Shown: positions 6,870-16,032 of the stretch, piece by piece
How positions within the stretch are numbered: position 1 is the stretch's first letter
How the letters are laid out: every line of letters begins with the position of its first letter
Assembly (NCBI RefSeq): GCF_014203665.1
Contig: NZ_JACHJN010000004.1
Span: forward strand, 248,001-312,000
From: Saccharothrix tamanrassetensis
Lineage (GTDB): Bacteria > Actinomycetota > Actinomycetes > Mycobacteriales > Pseudonocardiaceae
Direction: 5' to 3'
DNA: 64,000 nucleotides
The notes under the pieces: model-generated
What the model saw: only the letters and a program-made list of their open reading frames with translations
What the model was told of the DNA's origin: nothing
Database searches by the model: none
Position numbers and translations under genes: made by a program

Positions 6870-8192
6870 TCACCGCCGCCGTCCCGGACGAGCCGCCTGC
6901 CGCAGCACTCCCGCGATGGCCGCCGCACGGGCGTCCCAGGTCACCACGGCCACCCCGTGCCGCCGCATGGCCTCCAGCCGCACCTCGTGCTCCAGCTCCA
7001 GGATCCGCAGTGCCGGCCCACCCCAGGCGGTCTCCGGGTCCGGGCGCAACCCGGCCGGCAGCACGTCGACGGCCAGCACCACGTTCCCCCGCCGAGCCGC
7101 GTGCACGGTCAGCTCCACGACGTCGGCATCCAGGAACGGGGACAGCACCACCACGAGAGCCCCGAACGGCACCTGCTCGGCCCGCAGCACGGGCTTCTGC
7201 GCCCACCCCGCCGATCGCGCGCACACCACCAGCTGGTTGCGCAGCCGCAGCAGCTGCCGCCGCCCGACCCCCGGCCGGACGCCCAGCTGCGGTCGCCCGA
7301 GGTCCACCAGGCCGACCCGGTCGCCCTGCCGCAGGTACCCCGCCGCCAGCGACGCCGCCGCGCGCACCGCCAGGTCCAGGCTGCCGTCCGCCCGGGTGGT
7401 CACGCCCTTCGCCGCCACCGCCCAGTCGCCGACCTCCCGGTCCACGTCGAAGCGCGTGTCCAGGGCCAGCACGACGTCCGCGTCGGCCTCCGCGTGGTGC
7501 TCCCGGACGTGCAGGTTCCCGGCCCGCAACGACACCCGCCAGTCGATCCGCCGCAGCCGGTCCCCCGGCGCGAAGGCCCGGATGTCCCGCAGCTCCACCG
7601 AGTCGCCCGGCCGCCCCGCCCGGTGGACGCCGACGAGCCCCATCGCACGGGCGGGCAGCAACCCGGCCGGCAGCTGGTGCACCGGGGGCAGGATCACCCG
7701 CCCCCGTTCGGCCGCCGTCACCGGGCCGTGCACGAGCAGCGCGTCCGGCCCGGCCACCAGGTGGTCCGGCCGCAGGTCGACGCCCTCGCCCCAGGCGTCG
7801 CGCCGCAGCACGACCTCGATGGACCGGGCCGAGGCGGGCAGCAGGTGCAGCGGTCCCAGACCGGTCCGACCGGCGGGCAGCCGGATCACCAGGACCTCCG
7901 CGCCCACCCCGGGATCGACGTCCACGACGGACTTCGCCGCGCCCGTCTCGCCGGTCCGGGGCAGGCCCCGCACCCGCACGTCCGGCTTCCCGCCGACCGC
8001 GGTGACCAGCGCGACCAGCGTCGAGATCAGCAACGGCGCGCCGAGCAGCACCAGCTCCACCCGGTGGATCAGGCCGCCGAGCACGACCATGCCGACGCCC
8101 AGCGCCGCCCCGCGCACGAGCGCGTCGGTGGGGTGCCAGTGCGCGCCCCGTCCGCTGCTCATCGCCTCCCGGATGCGCTGCCCCCGGTTCAT
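6870..8192 (-). CDS. DUF58 domain membrane protein of the MoxR system
   Basis: The start ATG overlaps the MoxR stop as ATGA. The 440-residue protein has two close hydrophobic segments (about residues 27-65) and then the DUF58 signature DIRAFAPGDRLRRIDWRVSLRAGNLHVREH near residue 200, followed by a VWA-like region starting DVVLALDTRFDVD. DUF58 proteins act with MoxR AAA ATPases, which are thought to load or activate the VWA-type partner, often in envelope stress or protein maturation. Gene order DUF4129, membrane protein, MoxR, DUF58 with start/stop overlaps is standard for actinobacteria. Confidence 0.88.
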   Translation of the reverse strand: MNRGQRIREAMSSGRGAHWHPTDALVRGAALGVGMVVLGGLIHRVELVLLGAPLLISTLVALVTAVGGKPDVRVRGLPRTGETGAAKSVVDVDPGVGAEVLVIRLPAGRTGLGPLHLLPASARSIEVVLRRDAWGEGVDLRPDHLVAGPDALLVHGPVTAAERGRVILPPVHQLPAGLLPARAMGLVGVHRAGRPGDSVELRDIRAFAPGDRLRRIDWRVSLRAGNLHVREHHAEADADVVLALDTRFDVDREVGDWAVAAKGVTTRADGSLDLAVRAAASLAAGYLRQGDRVGLVDLGRPQLGVRPGVGRRQLLRLRNQLVVCARSAGWAQKPVLRAEQVPFGALVVVLSPFLDADVVELTVHAARRGNVVLAVDVLPAGLRPDPETAWGGPALRILELEHEVRLEAMRRHGVAVVTWDARAAAIAGVLRQAARPGRRR

Positions 8193-9148
8193 GACCGGGC
8201 GCTGGTCGGGCCGGCCACCCGGCCCAGCAGCTCGGTGACGACCTCCACGCCGGTCGTGCCGGACGTCCACGTCTCCGGGCGCAGGGTGAGGCGGTGCGCC
8301 AGTGCCGGGACCGCGCACTCCTTGACGTCCTCGGGCAGCACGAAGTCCCGGCCGTCGAGCACCGCCAGGGCTCGGCCGACCAGCACCAGTGCCTGTGCGC
8401 CACGCGGTGACGCGCCGACCTCCACGGCCGTGTGGGCACGGGTCGCCACGACCAGGTCCACGCAGTACCGCAGGATGTCGTCGTCCACCGCGACCTGCTC
8501 GACGCCCCGCTGGAGGGCGAGCAGCCGGTCGGTGTCCAGCACCGCCTCCACCGTCGCGTCCTCCTGCCGGCGGGCCAGCCGGCGGCGCAGGACCTCCACC
8601 TCCTCCTCGGCGGGCGGGTAGCCGATGTCCAGCCGCAGCAGGAACCGGTCGAGCTGCGCCTCGGGCAGCGGGTAGGTGCCCTCGTACTCCACCGGGTTGG
8701 CGGTGGCCAGCACGTGGAACGGCCTGGGCAGCGGGAACGTCCGGCCCTCCACCGTGACCTGCCGCTCCTGCATCGCCTCCAGCAGCGCGGACTGGGTCTT
8801 GGGCGGGGTCCGGTTGATCTCGTCGGCCAGCAGCAGGCCGGTGAACAGCGGGCCGGCCCGGAAGTTGAACTCGCGGTCGCCGGGGTCGTAGACGAACGAG
8901 CCGGTGACGTCGGCCGGCAGCAGGTCGGGGGTGCACTGGAGGCGCTTGAAGTCCAGCTTCAGCGCCTGCGCCAGCGACCGCGCGATCAGCGTCTTGCCGA
9001 GGCCGGGCACGTCCTCCAGCAGCACGTGGCCGCCGGCCAGGATGGCGGCCAGCGCCAACCGCAGCGAGCGCTGCCGTCCGACGACGACGGTGCCGACGGC
9101 GTCCAGCACGGACTTGCCCTCGATGCCGATGCGGGTTGCAGACGTCAC
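8189..9148 (-). CDS. MoxR-family AAA+ ATPase
   Basis: The 319-residue protein begins at a GTG that overlaps the previous stop (GTGA). Walker A is EDVPGLGKTLIARSLA (about residues 42-57), Walker B LLADEINRTPPKTQSALLEAM (about 103-123), sensor 1 ATANPVEYEGTYPLPEAQLDRF, and the C-terminal lid has GASPRGAQALVLVGRA with the sensor 2 arginine. These are diagnostic of MoxR/RavA-type AAA+ chaperones. MoxR ATPases work as oligomers on VWA/DUF58 proteins, here encoded next in the operon. Translation of all four upstream genes appears coupled. Confidence 0.93.
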   Translation of the reverse strand: MTSATRIGIEGKSVLDAVGTVVVGRQRSLRLALAAILAGGHVLLEDVPGLGKTLIARSLAQALKLDFKRLQCTPDLLPADVTGSFVYDPGDREFNFRAGPLFTGLLLADEINRTPPKTQSALLEAMQERQVTVEGRTFPLPRPFHVLATANPVEYEGTYPLPEAQLDRFLLRLDIGYPPAEEEVEVLRRRLARRQEDATVEAVLDTDRLLALQRGVEQVAVDDDILRYCVDLVVATRAHTAVEVGASPRGAQALVLVGRALAVLDGRDFVLPEDVKECAVPALAHRLTLRPETWTSGTTGVEVVTELLGRVAGPTSARS

Positions 9149-9645
9149 AGGTTCTCCAACAGCTCGGTGAGCTTCCGGGGTTCGGGCATGGTCGCACCCG
9201 GATCGGTGACCAGGCGGTGCAGTTCGGGGCCGAGCAGCGCGGCGGCGCGCGGGTCGGCCAGGTCGGGCACGCCGTGCCGCTGCCGCAGCCGCGCCTCCAC
9301 CAGCCGGCGCAGCCGGGGCTGGACGCGGACGGCGAAGCGGTCCTGGTCGACGACGGCTTCGGCGAGCCGGCTCGCCAGGTTGCTCGCCTGCACGGACGTG
9401 GCCGTGGCGAAGTGCGCTGGCGGCGGCGCCCACACGATGTCGGTGGCCCGCGGCAGCCGGCCGACGAGGACGGCCAGCGCGATGACCGGCAGCGCGACCA
9501 GCGCGGCCCACTGGACCGGCGCGCCGACCCGGAACACGGTGAACCCGGTGGCGGCGCCCGCGACCAGGCCGACCGCGATCGCGCCGCCCATGCCCATGAG
9601 CGGCTTGATCCGCTCGCCCGTCGTGGCCGTCACGTCGGTGGTCAT
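9145..9645 (-). CDS. Small two-helix membrane protein between DUF4129 and MoxR
   Basis: The 166-residue protein starts at an ATG overlapping the DUF4129 stop (ATGA). Two hydrophobic segments at about residues 19-38 and 46-65 form a hairpin in the membrane. The rest is a charged cytoplasmic domain (LRRLVEARLRQRHGVPDL) ending in TELLENL. No known family comes to mind, although a protein of this type is common at this place in actinobacterial MoxR operons. Its conserved position suggests a structural partner of the MoxR/DUF58 complex. Confidence 0.75.
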   Translation of the reverse strand: MTTDVTATTGERIKPLMGMGGAIAVGLVAGAATGFTVFRVGAPVQWAALVALPVIALAVLVGRLPRATDIVWAPPPAHFATATSVQASNLASRLAEAVVDQDRFAVRVQPRLRRLVEARLRQRHGVPDLADPRAAALLGPELHRLVTDPGATMPEPRKLTELLENL

Positions 9646-10310
9646 CCGGCGTCCCGGGCCGGGGCGAGGTCGCGGACGATCCGTTCCAGGGCGTCCTGCG
9701 CGGTCCGCGAGTCCTCGTCGGTGACCTCGGTGACGCCGAACCTGGCCCGCTGGTACACCTTCCGCAGCGCGCCGGTGGCGTCCTCGTCCACGTGGTGCCG
9801 GGCGAGCAACGCCCCGGTGAACTCGGTCGGCGTCTCGTGCGGGGCACGGGCCGCGCCGCTGTCCGCGGCGGCCTGCTCCAGCCGCAGCCACGCGAGGACC
9901 ACGGCGTCGCGTGGCGGTCCGCCGGTCCGCGTCCGCAGCTCCTCCAACGCCTCGCGCGCGCCGCGCACCAGCACGTCGGGCGCGGTGGAACCGCCATCCT
10001 CGGTCACCTCGGCGACCATGCCGACGCCCCGCCGCCGTCGTTTCGGGGTGCGCAGGGCGGTGATCAGGCCGATGAACACGACCAGGGCCAGCACGCTCAG
10101 CACGACGAGCACCACCACCAGCGACCCGCCGGCCGCCGACGGGCCGACCTGGTCGACCTGCCGCGGTTGGGACGACACCAGGTTGGTGGGCGCGGCGTCG
10201 TCACCGGGGTCGCGGTCCACGTAGGGCACCGGCGACGTCCCGCTGGCCGCCAGGGCGACCACGACCAGCGCGATGCCCACGAGCAGCGCGAGCGCGAGCC
10301 GGGGTCTCAT
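9642..10310 (-). CDS. DUF4129 domain membrane protein
   Basis: The 222-residue protein starts with a signal anchor (MRPRLALALLVGIALVVVAL), has a short exported stretch, a second membrane helix at about residues 70-95, a basic stop-transfer RTPKRRRRG and then a cytoplasmic DUF4129-like helical domain with PHETPTEFTGALLARHHVDEDA and ALRKVYQRARFG near the end. DUF4129 domains are typical companions of transglutaminase-like and MoxR/DUF58 systems. It is the first gene of the operon. No good ribosome site is visible, so the start could be one of the upstream codons, but the signal anchor makes this ATG the best choice. Confidence 0.8.
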   Translation of the reverse strand: MRPRLALALLVGIALVVVALAASGTSPVPYVDRDPGDDAAPTNLVSSQPRQVDQVGPSAAGGSLVVVLVVLSVLALVVFIGLITALRTPKRRRRGVGMVAEVTEDGGSTAPDVLVRGAREALEELRTRTGGPPRDAVVLAWLRLEQAAADSGAARAPHETPTEFTGALLARHHVDEDATGALRKVYQRARFGVTEVTDEDSRTAQDALERIVRDLAPARDAG

Positions 10311-10384
10311 ACCGGCAAGGATGCCTGGCGCCCCGACCCGACGCCCGTGATTTCGCCGATCCACGGTGTCCCCGCGGACCACCG

Positions 10385-10445
10385 GGCGGCTCGGGTGGGC
10401 TCAGAGCCCGGCGGCTCGGGTGGGCTCAGAGCCCGGCGGCTCGGG
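10385..10445. repeat. 25-bp tandem repeat through the udgB stop codon
   Basis: The region has a perfect 25-bp period for 61 bp (2.4 copies; core GCGGCTCGGGTGGGCTCAGA). The copy at 10410-10434 holds the last codons and stop of the glycosylase gene, and the next copy carries the same sequence, with a second stop-like triplet at 10401-10403, past the gene. Confidence 0.85.
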
Positions 10446-11124
10446 CAGCCCGGCGCAGCACGTCCTGGAGCATGTCCGGGGTGAGCCGGCCGGTGTAGGT
10501 GTTGTGCGGGCTCACGTGGTAGCTGCCGAACAGCTCCAGCGGCGCGCCACCGTCCAGGGCGGGCAGTTCGAACGACACGCCGTGCCCGAACTTCGGCGCG
10601 GGGCGGGGCACCTCCCAGCACGCGGCCAGCACCGGCAGCAGCGCCTGCCAGCCGAACCCGCCCAGCACCACCACCGCGCGCAAGGTCGGCCGGAGCAGCT
10701 CCAGCTCCCCGATCAGCCACGGCCGGCAGTTGTCCCGCTCTTCCGCGGTCGGCTTGTTGTCCGGCGGGGCGCACTTCACCGGCGCGGTGATCCGCGTGCC
10801 GTACAGCTCCAGCCCGTCGTCCGCGCGCACCGACGTGGGCTGGGACGCCAGGCCCACCGCGTGCAGCGCGGCGTACAGGAAGTCGGCGGACGGGTCTCCG
10901 GTGAACATCCGGCCGGTGCGGTTGCCGCCGTGCGCGGCCGGGGCCAGGCCGACCAGGGCCAGCCGCGCGTCGGCCGGGCCGAAGCCGGGCACCGGGCGCG
11001 CCCAGTACGTCTCGGCGGCGAACGCGGCCCGCTTGACCCGCGCCACCTCCTCCCGCCAGGCGACCAGCCGGGGACACGCCCGACAGGTGGTAACCCGCAG
11101 GTCCAGGTCGTGAAGCTCGCGCAC
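10426..11124 (-). CDS. udgB: Uracil-DNA glycosylase, family 5 (UdgB)
   Basis: The 232-residue protein has the family 5 signatures. Motif 1 is LVGLAPAAHGGNRTGRMFTG (about residues 57-76), with Ala in place of the Asp/Asn used by other families, and motif 2 is HVSPHNTYTGRLTP near residue 203. Cysteines at CRACP (about 14-17) and further on at CAPPDNKP and NCRPW can hold the 4Fe-4S cluster. UdgB removes uracil, hypoxanthine and related lesions from DNA. The GTG start is preceded by GGAGA at short spacing; an ATG 4 bases before it is out of frame. The gene is divergent to the S10 peptidase gene with 30 bp between starts, so they share a promoter region. Confidence 0.92.
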   Translation of the reverse strand: MRELHDLDLRVTTCRACPRLVAWREEVARVKRAAFAAETYWARPVPGFGPADARLALVGLAPAAHGGNRTGRMFTGDPSADFLYAALHAVGLASQPTSVRADDGLELYGTRITAPVKCAPPDNKPTAEERDNCRPWLIGELELLRPTLRAVVVLGGFGWQALLPVLAACWEVPRPAPKFGHGVSFELPALDGGAPLELFGSYHVSPHNTYTGRLTPDMLQDVLRRAARAAGL

Positions 11125-11154
11125 GCATCTCCGTTCCGACCGTAGAGTTCGACC

Positions 11155-12633
11155 ATGACCGACAAGGACACCGGGGACGAGAAGACCCCCGAGGCCACCG
11201 ACAAGGACACCCCTGTCGACGACCTCGTCACCACTCAGCACAGCATCACCGTCAAGCGGCGCAAGCTGAACTACACCACGACCACCGGTCGGGTGGTGCT
11301 GCGCAAGGAGGTGCTGACCGACGGCAAGTTCGACGGGCACCTGGCCAAGGCGGAGGTCTTCCTCACCGCGTACACCCTGGACGGCGCGGACCCGGCCAAG
11401 CGGCCGGTGACCTTCGCGTTCAACGGCGGGCCGGGCTCGTCCAGCGTGTGGCTGCACCTGGGGCTGCTCGGCCCGCGCCGGGTGGTGTCCGGCGACGTGG
11501 GCGAACTGGTGCCGCCGCCGTACGACCTGGTGGACAACCCGGAGACGCTGCTCGCGCACAGCGACCTGGTGTTCATCGACCCGGTGTCGACCGGCTTCTC
11601 GCGGGCCGTGAAGGGCGAGAAGCCCGGCGAGTTCCACGGGTTCCAGGGCGACGTCGAGTCGGTCGGCGAGGTGATCCGGCTGTGGACCTCGCGGCACGGC
11701 CGCTGGCTGTCGCCGAAGTTCCTCGCCGGCGAGTCCTACGGCACGACCCGCGCGGCGGCGCTGGCGGAACACCTCCAGACCCGCTACGGCATGTACCTCA
11801 ACGGCCTGATGCTCATCTCGTCCGTGCTGGACTTCGGGACGCTGGACTTCAGCGAGGGCAACGACCTGCCGCACTCGCTGTTCCTGCCGACCTACGCGGC
11901 GATCGCGCACTACCACGGCCTGCACGGCGACCGCCCGCTGGCGGACGTGCTGGCCGAGGCCGAGGAGTTCGCGTCCCGCGACTACCCGTGGGCGCTGGCG
12001 CGCGGGCACCGGCTGTCCGAGGAGGAGCGCGCTTCGGCGGTGTCCCGGTACGCGGCGCTGACCGGGCTGTCCGAGGACTACGTGGACCGGGTCAACCTGC
12101 GGGTCGAGCACGTCCGGTTCTTCACCGAGGTGCTGCGCTCGCAGCGCAAGGTGGTGGGCCGGCTGGACTCCCGGTTCACCGGGGCGGACACCGACTACGG
12201 TCGCGAGCTGTTCAGCGAGGACCCGTCGTACTCGGCCATCATGGGCCCGTACACGGCCGCGCTGAACCACTACCTGCGGGCGGAGCTGGAGTACCGGAAC
12301 GACCTGCCGTACGAGATCCTGACCCGGTCCGTGCACCCCTGGTCGTACAAGGAGTTCGAGGGCACGCACGTCACCGTGGCGAACAAGCTGTCGGCGGCGA
12401 TGCGGGCCAACCCGGACCTGAAGGTGCACATCGCGTACGGCCACTTCGACGGCGCGACGCCGTACTACGCGGCCGAGCACGTCGTGGCACACCTCCAGGT
12501 CCCGACCGAACTGCTCGACAACATCGAGGCGGCGTACTACCCCGCCGGCCACATGATGTACGTCCACGAGCCGTCCCGGGTCCAGCAGTCGAAGGACCTC
12601 GCGGCGTTCGTGCAAGCCTCCGCCAACCGTTGA
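11155..12633 (+). CDS. Serine carboxypeptidase-like protein, peptidase family S10
   Basis: The 492-residue protein has the S10 signature FNGGPGSSSVWLHLG (about residues 89-103), the nucleophile region FLAGESYGTTRA with Ser at about 194, and the acid and base in HFDGATP (Asp about 429) and YPAGHMMYV (His about 464). It has no signal peptide, unlike eukaryotic relatives, so it probably acts in the cytoplasm on C-terminal residues of peptides. The N-terminal 30 residues are very rich in Asp, Glu, Lys and Thr. A strong two-way terminator separates it from the converging Sel1 gene. Confidence 0.9.
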   Translation: MTDKDTGDEKTPEATDKDTPVDDLVTTQHSITVKRRKLNYTTTTGRVVLRKEVLTDGKFDGHLAKAEVFLTAYTLDGADPAKRPVTFAFNGGPGSSSVWLHLGLLGPRRVVSGDVGELVPPPYDLVDNPETLLAHSDLVFIDPVSTGFSRAVKGEKPGEFHGFQGDVESVGEVIRLWTSRHGRWLSPKFLAGESYGTTRAAALAEHLQTRYGMYLNGLMLISSVLDFGTLDFSEGNDLPHSLFLPTYAAIAHYHGLHGDRPLADVLAEAEEFASRDYPWALARGHRLSEEERASAVSRYAALTGLSEDYVDRVNLRVEHVRFFTEVLRSQRKVVGRLDSRFTGADTDYGRELFSEDPSYSAIMGPYTAALNHYLRAELEYRNDLPYEILTRSVHPWSYKEFEGTHVTVANKLSAAMRANPDLKVHIAYGHFDGATPYYAAEHVVAHLQVPTELLDNIEAAYYPAGHMMYVHEPSRVQQSKDLAAFVQASANR

Positions 12634-12656
12634 GGCACAACGGATAGCCCACCGCC

Positions 12657-12694
12657 GACGCGGCACGCACCGGACACCGGTCGCGTGCCGCGTC
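12657..12694. terminator. Bidirectional terminator
   Basis: GACGCGGCACGC pairs with GCGTGCCGCGTC (12 bp), and the stem continues inward as ACCGG/CCGGT with a 3-base loop and one bulged base. It lies between converging genes and can end both transcripts. Confidence 0.75.
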
Positions 12695-12733
12695 GATCGG
12701 GCGTGGGATGAGACCGGACGAAAATGGGATGCG

Positions 12734-13141
12734 TCAGCCGATGAGCCGGTCCAGCGCGGCCAGGTTGTCCGCCGCGTGCTCGTCACCGCGTTCCGCCGCC
12801 TGGCCGTACCAGCGCCTGGCCTGCTCGACGTCGCCGAGGAAGTCGTAGACGTCGCCGAGCACCGCCATCGCGTCGGCCTGGCCGGCGTCGGCGGCCTGTC
12901 GCAGCCACGGCAGCGCGGCGTCCTCGTCCTTCCACACGTGCCAGAGGAACGAACCGAACTCGGCGATCCCCCGCACGTGCCCGGTCGCGGCGGCCCGGCT
13001 CAGCCAGCCGCCGACCTCGTCCTGGAGCTCGTCCTCGTCGTCCTCACCGGTGAGGTCCTCCTCCAGCAGCAGGGCCAACTCGACCATCGCGTCGGCGTCC
13101 CCGCCCTGGGCAGCGGCGCGGAGCGCGGTGCGGTCGGTCAT
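12734..13141 (-). CDS. Sel1-like repeat protein
   Basis: The 135-residue protein is built from about three Sel1/TPR-like helix pairs: ALRAAAQGGDADAMVELALLL (residues 6-26), WLSRAAATGHVRGIAEFGSF and WLRQAADAGQADAMAVLGDVY (about 78-98), then WYGQAAERGDEHAADNLAAL. A very acidic insert (EEDLTGEDDEDELQDE) splits the first and second repeats. Such proteins are adaptor scaffolds; no partner can be named. It ends the ATP-binding gene operon only by position: it lies 16 bp downstream of the dppF-like gene on the same strand and may be co-transcribed. Confidence 0.85.
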   Translation of the reverse strand: MTDRTALRAAAQGGDADAMVELALLLEEDLTGEDDEDELQDEVGGWLSRAAATGHVRGIAEFGSFLWHVWKDEDAALPWLRQAADAGQADAMAVLGDVYDFLGDVEQARRWYGQAAERGDEHAADNLAALDRLIG

Positions 13142-13157
13142 TCGGGTGTCCTCTCCC

Positions 13158-14150
13158 TCACGGCACGACGGATCGTTCCTCGGCGAAGTGGCACGCGCTG
13201 GGGTGGCCGCCCCGGTCCACCAGCGCCGGTTCCTGCTCGGCGCACACGTCCTGGGCCTTCCAGCACCGGGTGCGGAACCGGCAGCCCGACGGCGGGTCGA
13301 TCGGCGAGGGGACGTCCCCGGTCAGCCGGATCACGTCCCGCTGCCCGCGCAGCGCCGGGTCCGCCACCGGCACGGCGGACAGCAGGGCCTGCGTGTAGGG
13401 GTGGGTGGGGTGCCGGTAGATCTCGTCCTCGGTGCCGATCTCCACGATCTTCCCGAGGTACATCACGGCTACCCGGTCGGACAGGTGTCGAACCACGGAC
13501 AGGTCGTGCGCGATGAAGACGTACGCCAGCCCGAACTCGCCCTGCAGCTCCCGCAGCAGGTTCATCACCTGCGCCTGGATCGACACGTCCAGCGCGGACA
13601 CCGGCTCGTCGCAGACGATCACCTTGGGGCGCAGCGCCAACGCCCGCGCGATGCCGATGCGCTGCCGCTGCCCGCCGGAGAACTGGTGCGGGTACCGGTT
13701 GATGTGCTCGGGGTTGAGCCCCACCACGTCGAGCAGTTCACGGACCCGTGCGGCGCGCGACCCCCTGGGCGCGACCTCGGGGTGGATCTCGAACGGCTCG
13801 CCCACGATGTCGCCGACCGTCATGCGCGGGTTCAGCGACGTGTACGGGTCCTGCAACACGATCTGCATGTTCCGCCGCAGGTCCCGCAAGGCGTTGCCGC
13901 GCATGGCGAACATCGGCCGGCCCTCGAAGAGCGCCTCCCCGGCGGTCGGCGGCTCCAGCATCATCAGCACCTGCGCGAGGGTGGACTTGCCGCACCCGGA
14001 CTCGCCCACCACACCGAGGGTCTCGCCCGCCGCCAGGGTGAACGACACGCCGTCGACCGCCCGCACGTGCCCCACGGTCTTCTTGAACAGCACTCCCCTG
14101 GTCACCGGGAAGTGCTTGACCAGGTTCCGGACCTCCAGCAGCTCAGCCAT
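13158..14150 (-). CDS. Peptide ABC importer ATPase, DppF/OppF type
   Basis: The 330-residue ATPase has Walker [16 protein letters not shown] (about residues 44-58), the signature [15 protein letters not shown] (about 157-171), Walker [15 protein letters not shown] and the C-terminal oligopeptide-transporter extension with [19 protein letters not shown], whose cysteines may bind a 4Fe-4S cluster as in this family. It pairs with the DppD-like ATPase, whose end overlaps its start by 8 bases, to drive uptake through the two permeases upstream. Confidence 0.93.
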   Translation of the reverse strand: MAELLEVRNLVKHFPVTRGVLFKKTVGHVRAVDGVSFTLAAGETLGVVGESGCGKSTLAQVLMMLEPPTAGEALFEGRPMFAMRGNALRDLRRNMQIVLQDPYTSLNPRMTVGDIVGEPFEIHPEVAPRGSRAARVRELLDVVGLNPEHINRYPHQFSGGQRQRIGIARALALRPKVIVCDEPVSALDVSIQAQVMNLLRELQGEFGLAYVFIAHDLSVVRHLSDRVAVMYLGKIVEIGTEDEIYRHPTHPYTQALLSAVPVADPALRGQRDVIRLTGDVPSPIDPPSGCRFRTRCWKAQDVCAEQEPALVDRGGHPSACHFAEERSVVP

Positions 14151-15123
14151 TGAGCACCTCCTCGGCGAAGTGGCACGCGCTGGTCCGGCCGAACCCCAGC
14201 CGCTCCTGCGGCGGCACGTCCACCGAGCACACGGCCTCCGCGCGCGGGCAGCGCGGGTGGAACGGGCAGCCCGGCGGGATCCGCAGCAGGCTCGGCGGCA
14301 GGCCCTTGATGGTGTCCAGGGTCGTGCCCTTGGCGTCCAAGCGCGGCAACGACTTCATCAGCGCCTCCGTGTACGGGTGGCCGGGCGAGCGGAACAGCGA
14401 CACCGCGTCGGCCTGCTCCACGATCCGGCCCGCGTACATGACGACGATCCGGTCGGCCACCTCCGCCACCACGCCCAGGTCGTGCGTGATGAGCACCAGG
14501 CCCATGTGCCGCTCCCGCTGGATCTCCGCCAGCAGGTCCATGATCTGCGCCTGCACGGTCACGTCCAGCGCGGTCGTCGGCTCGTCCGCGATCAGCACCT
14601 CGGGGTCCAGCGCGAGCGACATCGCTATCATCGCGCGCTGCCGCATCCCGCCGGAGAACTGGTGCGGGTACTCCCGGACCCGTTGCCGGGCATGGGGGAT
14701 CCGCACCAGGTCGAGCAGCTCGACGGCCCGCTTGCGGGCCTCGGACCGGCTCATCCCGCGCCGCAGCCGCAACTGCTCCTCGATCTGGAAGCCCACCGTG
14801 AACACCGGGTTCAGCGCGGACAGGGCGTCCTGGAAGATCATCGCGATGCCCTCGCCGCGCACCTCCCGCCGCCGTTCCGCCGTCGCCGACAGCAGGTCCT
14901 CGCCGTGGAAGCGCACCGCGCCCCGCATCACGTAGGCCGGAGGCGTGTCCAGGATGCCCATCACCGTCTGCGCGGTCACGCTCTTGCCGGACCCGGATTC
15001 GCCCAGCACCGCGAGGGTCTCCCCGGCGTCGACGTGGTAGCCCACGCCGTTGAGGACCCGCGCGACGCCGTCCCGCGTGCGGAACTCGACGTGCAGGTCC
15101 TCGACCTCCAACAACGCCGTCAC
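14143..15123 (-). CDS. Peptide ABC importer ATPase, DppD/OppD type
   Basis: The 326-residue ATPase has Walker [18 protein letters not shown] (about residues 40-56), Q-loop [16 protein letters not shown], signature [16 protein letters not shown], Walker [15 protein letters not shown] and the C-terminal DppD extension [17 protein letters not shown]. It is the second ATPase of the heterodimer. The order substrate-binding protein, permease, permease, DppD, DppF on one strand is the classic oligopeptide/dipeptide layout. The substrate cannot be read from sequence and nickel or other ligands are possible. Confidence 0.93.
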   Translation of the reverse strand: MTALLEVEDLHVEFRTRDGVARVLNGVGYHVDAGETLAVLGESGSGKSVTAQTVMGILDTPPAYVMRGAVRFHGEDLLSATAERRREVRGEGIAMIFQDALSALNPVFTVGFQIEEQLRLRRGMSRSEARKRAVELLDLVRIPHARQRVREYPHQFSGGMRQRAMIAMSLALDPEVLIADEPTTALDVTVQAQIMDLLAEIQRERHMGLVLITHDLGVVAEVADRIVVMYAGRIVEQADAVSLFRSPGHPYTEALMKSLPRLDAKGTTLDTIKGLPPSLLRIPPGCPFHPRCPRAEAVCSVDVPPQERLGFGRTSACHFAEEVLNG

Positions 15124-15132
15124 ACTGGCCTC

Positions 15133-16032
15133 CTACCGGAGTTTCGGGTCGAGGGCTTCGCGCACCGCGTCGCCCAGCATCACGAACGCGAGCACCGTGG
15201 CGGTCAGGAAACCCGCCGGGAACAGCAGGGCGTGCGGCGCGACCCGCAGGTAGTCCTTGGCGCTGTTGATCATCACGCCCCACGACACCACCGGCTGGCG
15301 CAGCCCGATGCCCAGGTAGGACAGCGTCGCCTCGGCCCCGATGAAGGCACCCAGCGCGATCGTCGAGTACACCAGCACGGGCGCGATGCAGTTGGGCAGC
15401 ATGTGCTTGGTGATGATCCGCCTCGGCGAGGCGCCCAGCGCCCGCGCCGCCTTCACGTAGTCCTGCTGCTTGGCCGCGATCGCGGTGGACCGCATGATCC
15501 GCATCGACACCGGCCACGACAGCGCCGCGATGGACAGCACCACCTGCGCCACGATCCGCGCCGGCCCGGCGTCACCACCCGCGTTCAGCGTCGTCAGGAT
15601 CACGATCGCGCCGAGCACGAACGGCACCCCGACGAACACGTCCGCGATCCGCGACACCACGGAGTCCAGCCAGCCGCCGTAGAACCCGGCCAGGATGCCG
15701 ACCGACGCGCCGACCAGCACCACGCCCAACGTGGCCAGCACACCGACCACGATGGACGCCCGCGCCCCGTAGATGACCCGCGCGTAGATGTCGTAGCCCT
15801 GGTTGTCGTAGCCGAACCACGCATCGGCGGACGGCGGCTGCCGGCTGAGCGACAACTGCGCCAGCGTCGGGTCCTTGGCGGTGAACAGCGCGGGGAACAG
15901 CGCCATCAGCACCATCAGCAGGATCAGCGACACAGACACCCAGAACAGCGGCCGGGACCGCAGCGTGTACCAGGCGTCGCCGAACAGGCCGCGCGGCTTG
16001 TCCAGCGCCAGCACCGAGATTTGCTCAGTCAT
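15133..16032 (-). CDS. Peptide ABC importer permease, DppC type
   Basis: The 299-residue protein has an N-terminal membrane helix (WVSVSLILLMVLMALFPALF, about residues 31-50), an extracytoplasmic stretch with FGYDNQGYDIYARVIYGARAS typical of DppC/OppC, and five further helices. The EAA loop that docks on the ATPases is AARALGASPRRIITKHMLPN at about residues 200-219. It starts 8 bases before the end of the DppB-like gene. Confidence 0.92.
   Translation of the reverse strand: MTEQISVLALDKPRGLFGDAWYTLRSRPLFWVSVSLILLMVLMALFPALFTAKDPTLAQLSLSRQPPSADAWFGYDNQGYDIYARVIYGARASIVVGVLATLGVVLVGASVGILAGFYGGWLDSVVSRIADVFVGVPFVLGAIVILTTLNAGGDAGPARIVAQVVLSIAALSWPVSMRIMRSTAIAAKQQDYVKAARALGASPRRIITKHMLPNCIAPVLVYSTIALGAFIGAEATLSYLGIGLRQPVVSWGVMINSAKDYLRVAPHALLFPAGFLTATVLAFVMLGDAVREALDPKLR

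Noticed and set aside
6271..9997. Whether the MoxR/DUF58/DUF4129 operon is a ternary defence system
   Set aside because: The order, overlaps and domain content are those of the common actinobacterial housekeeping-type MoxR operon, with no added effector gene.
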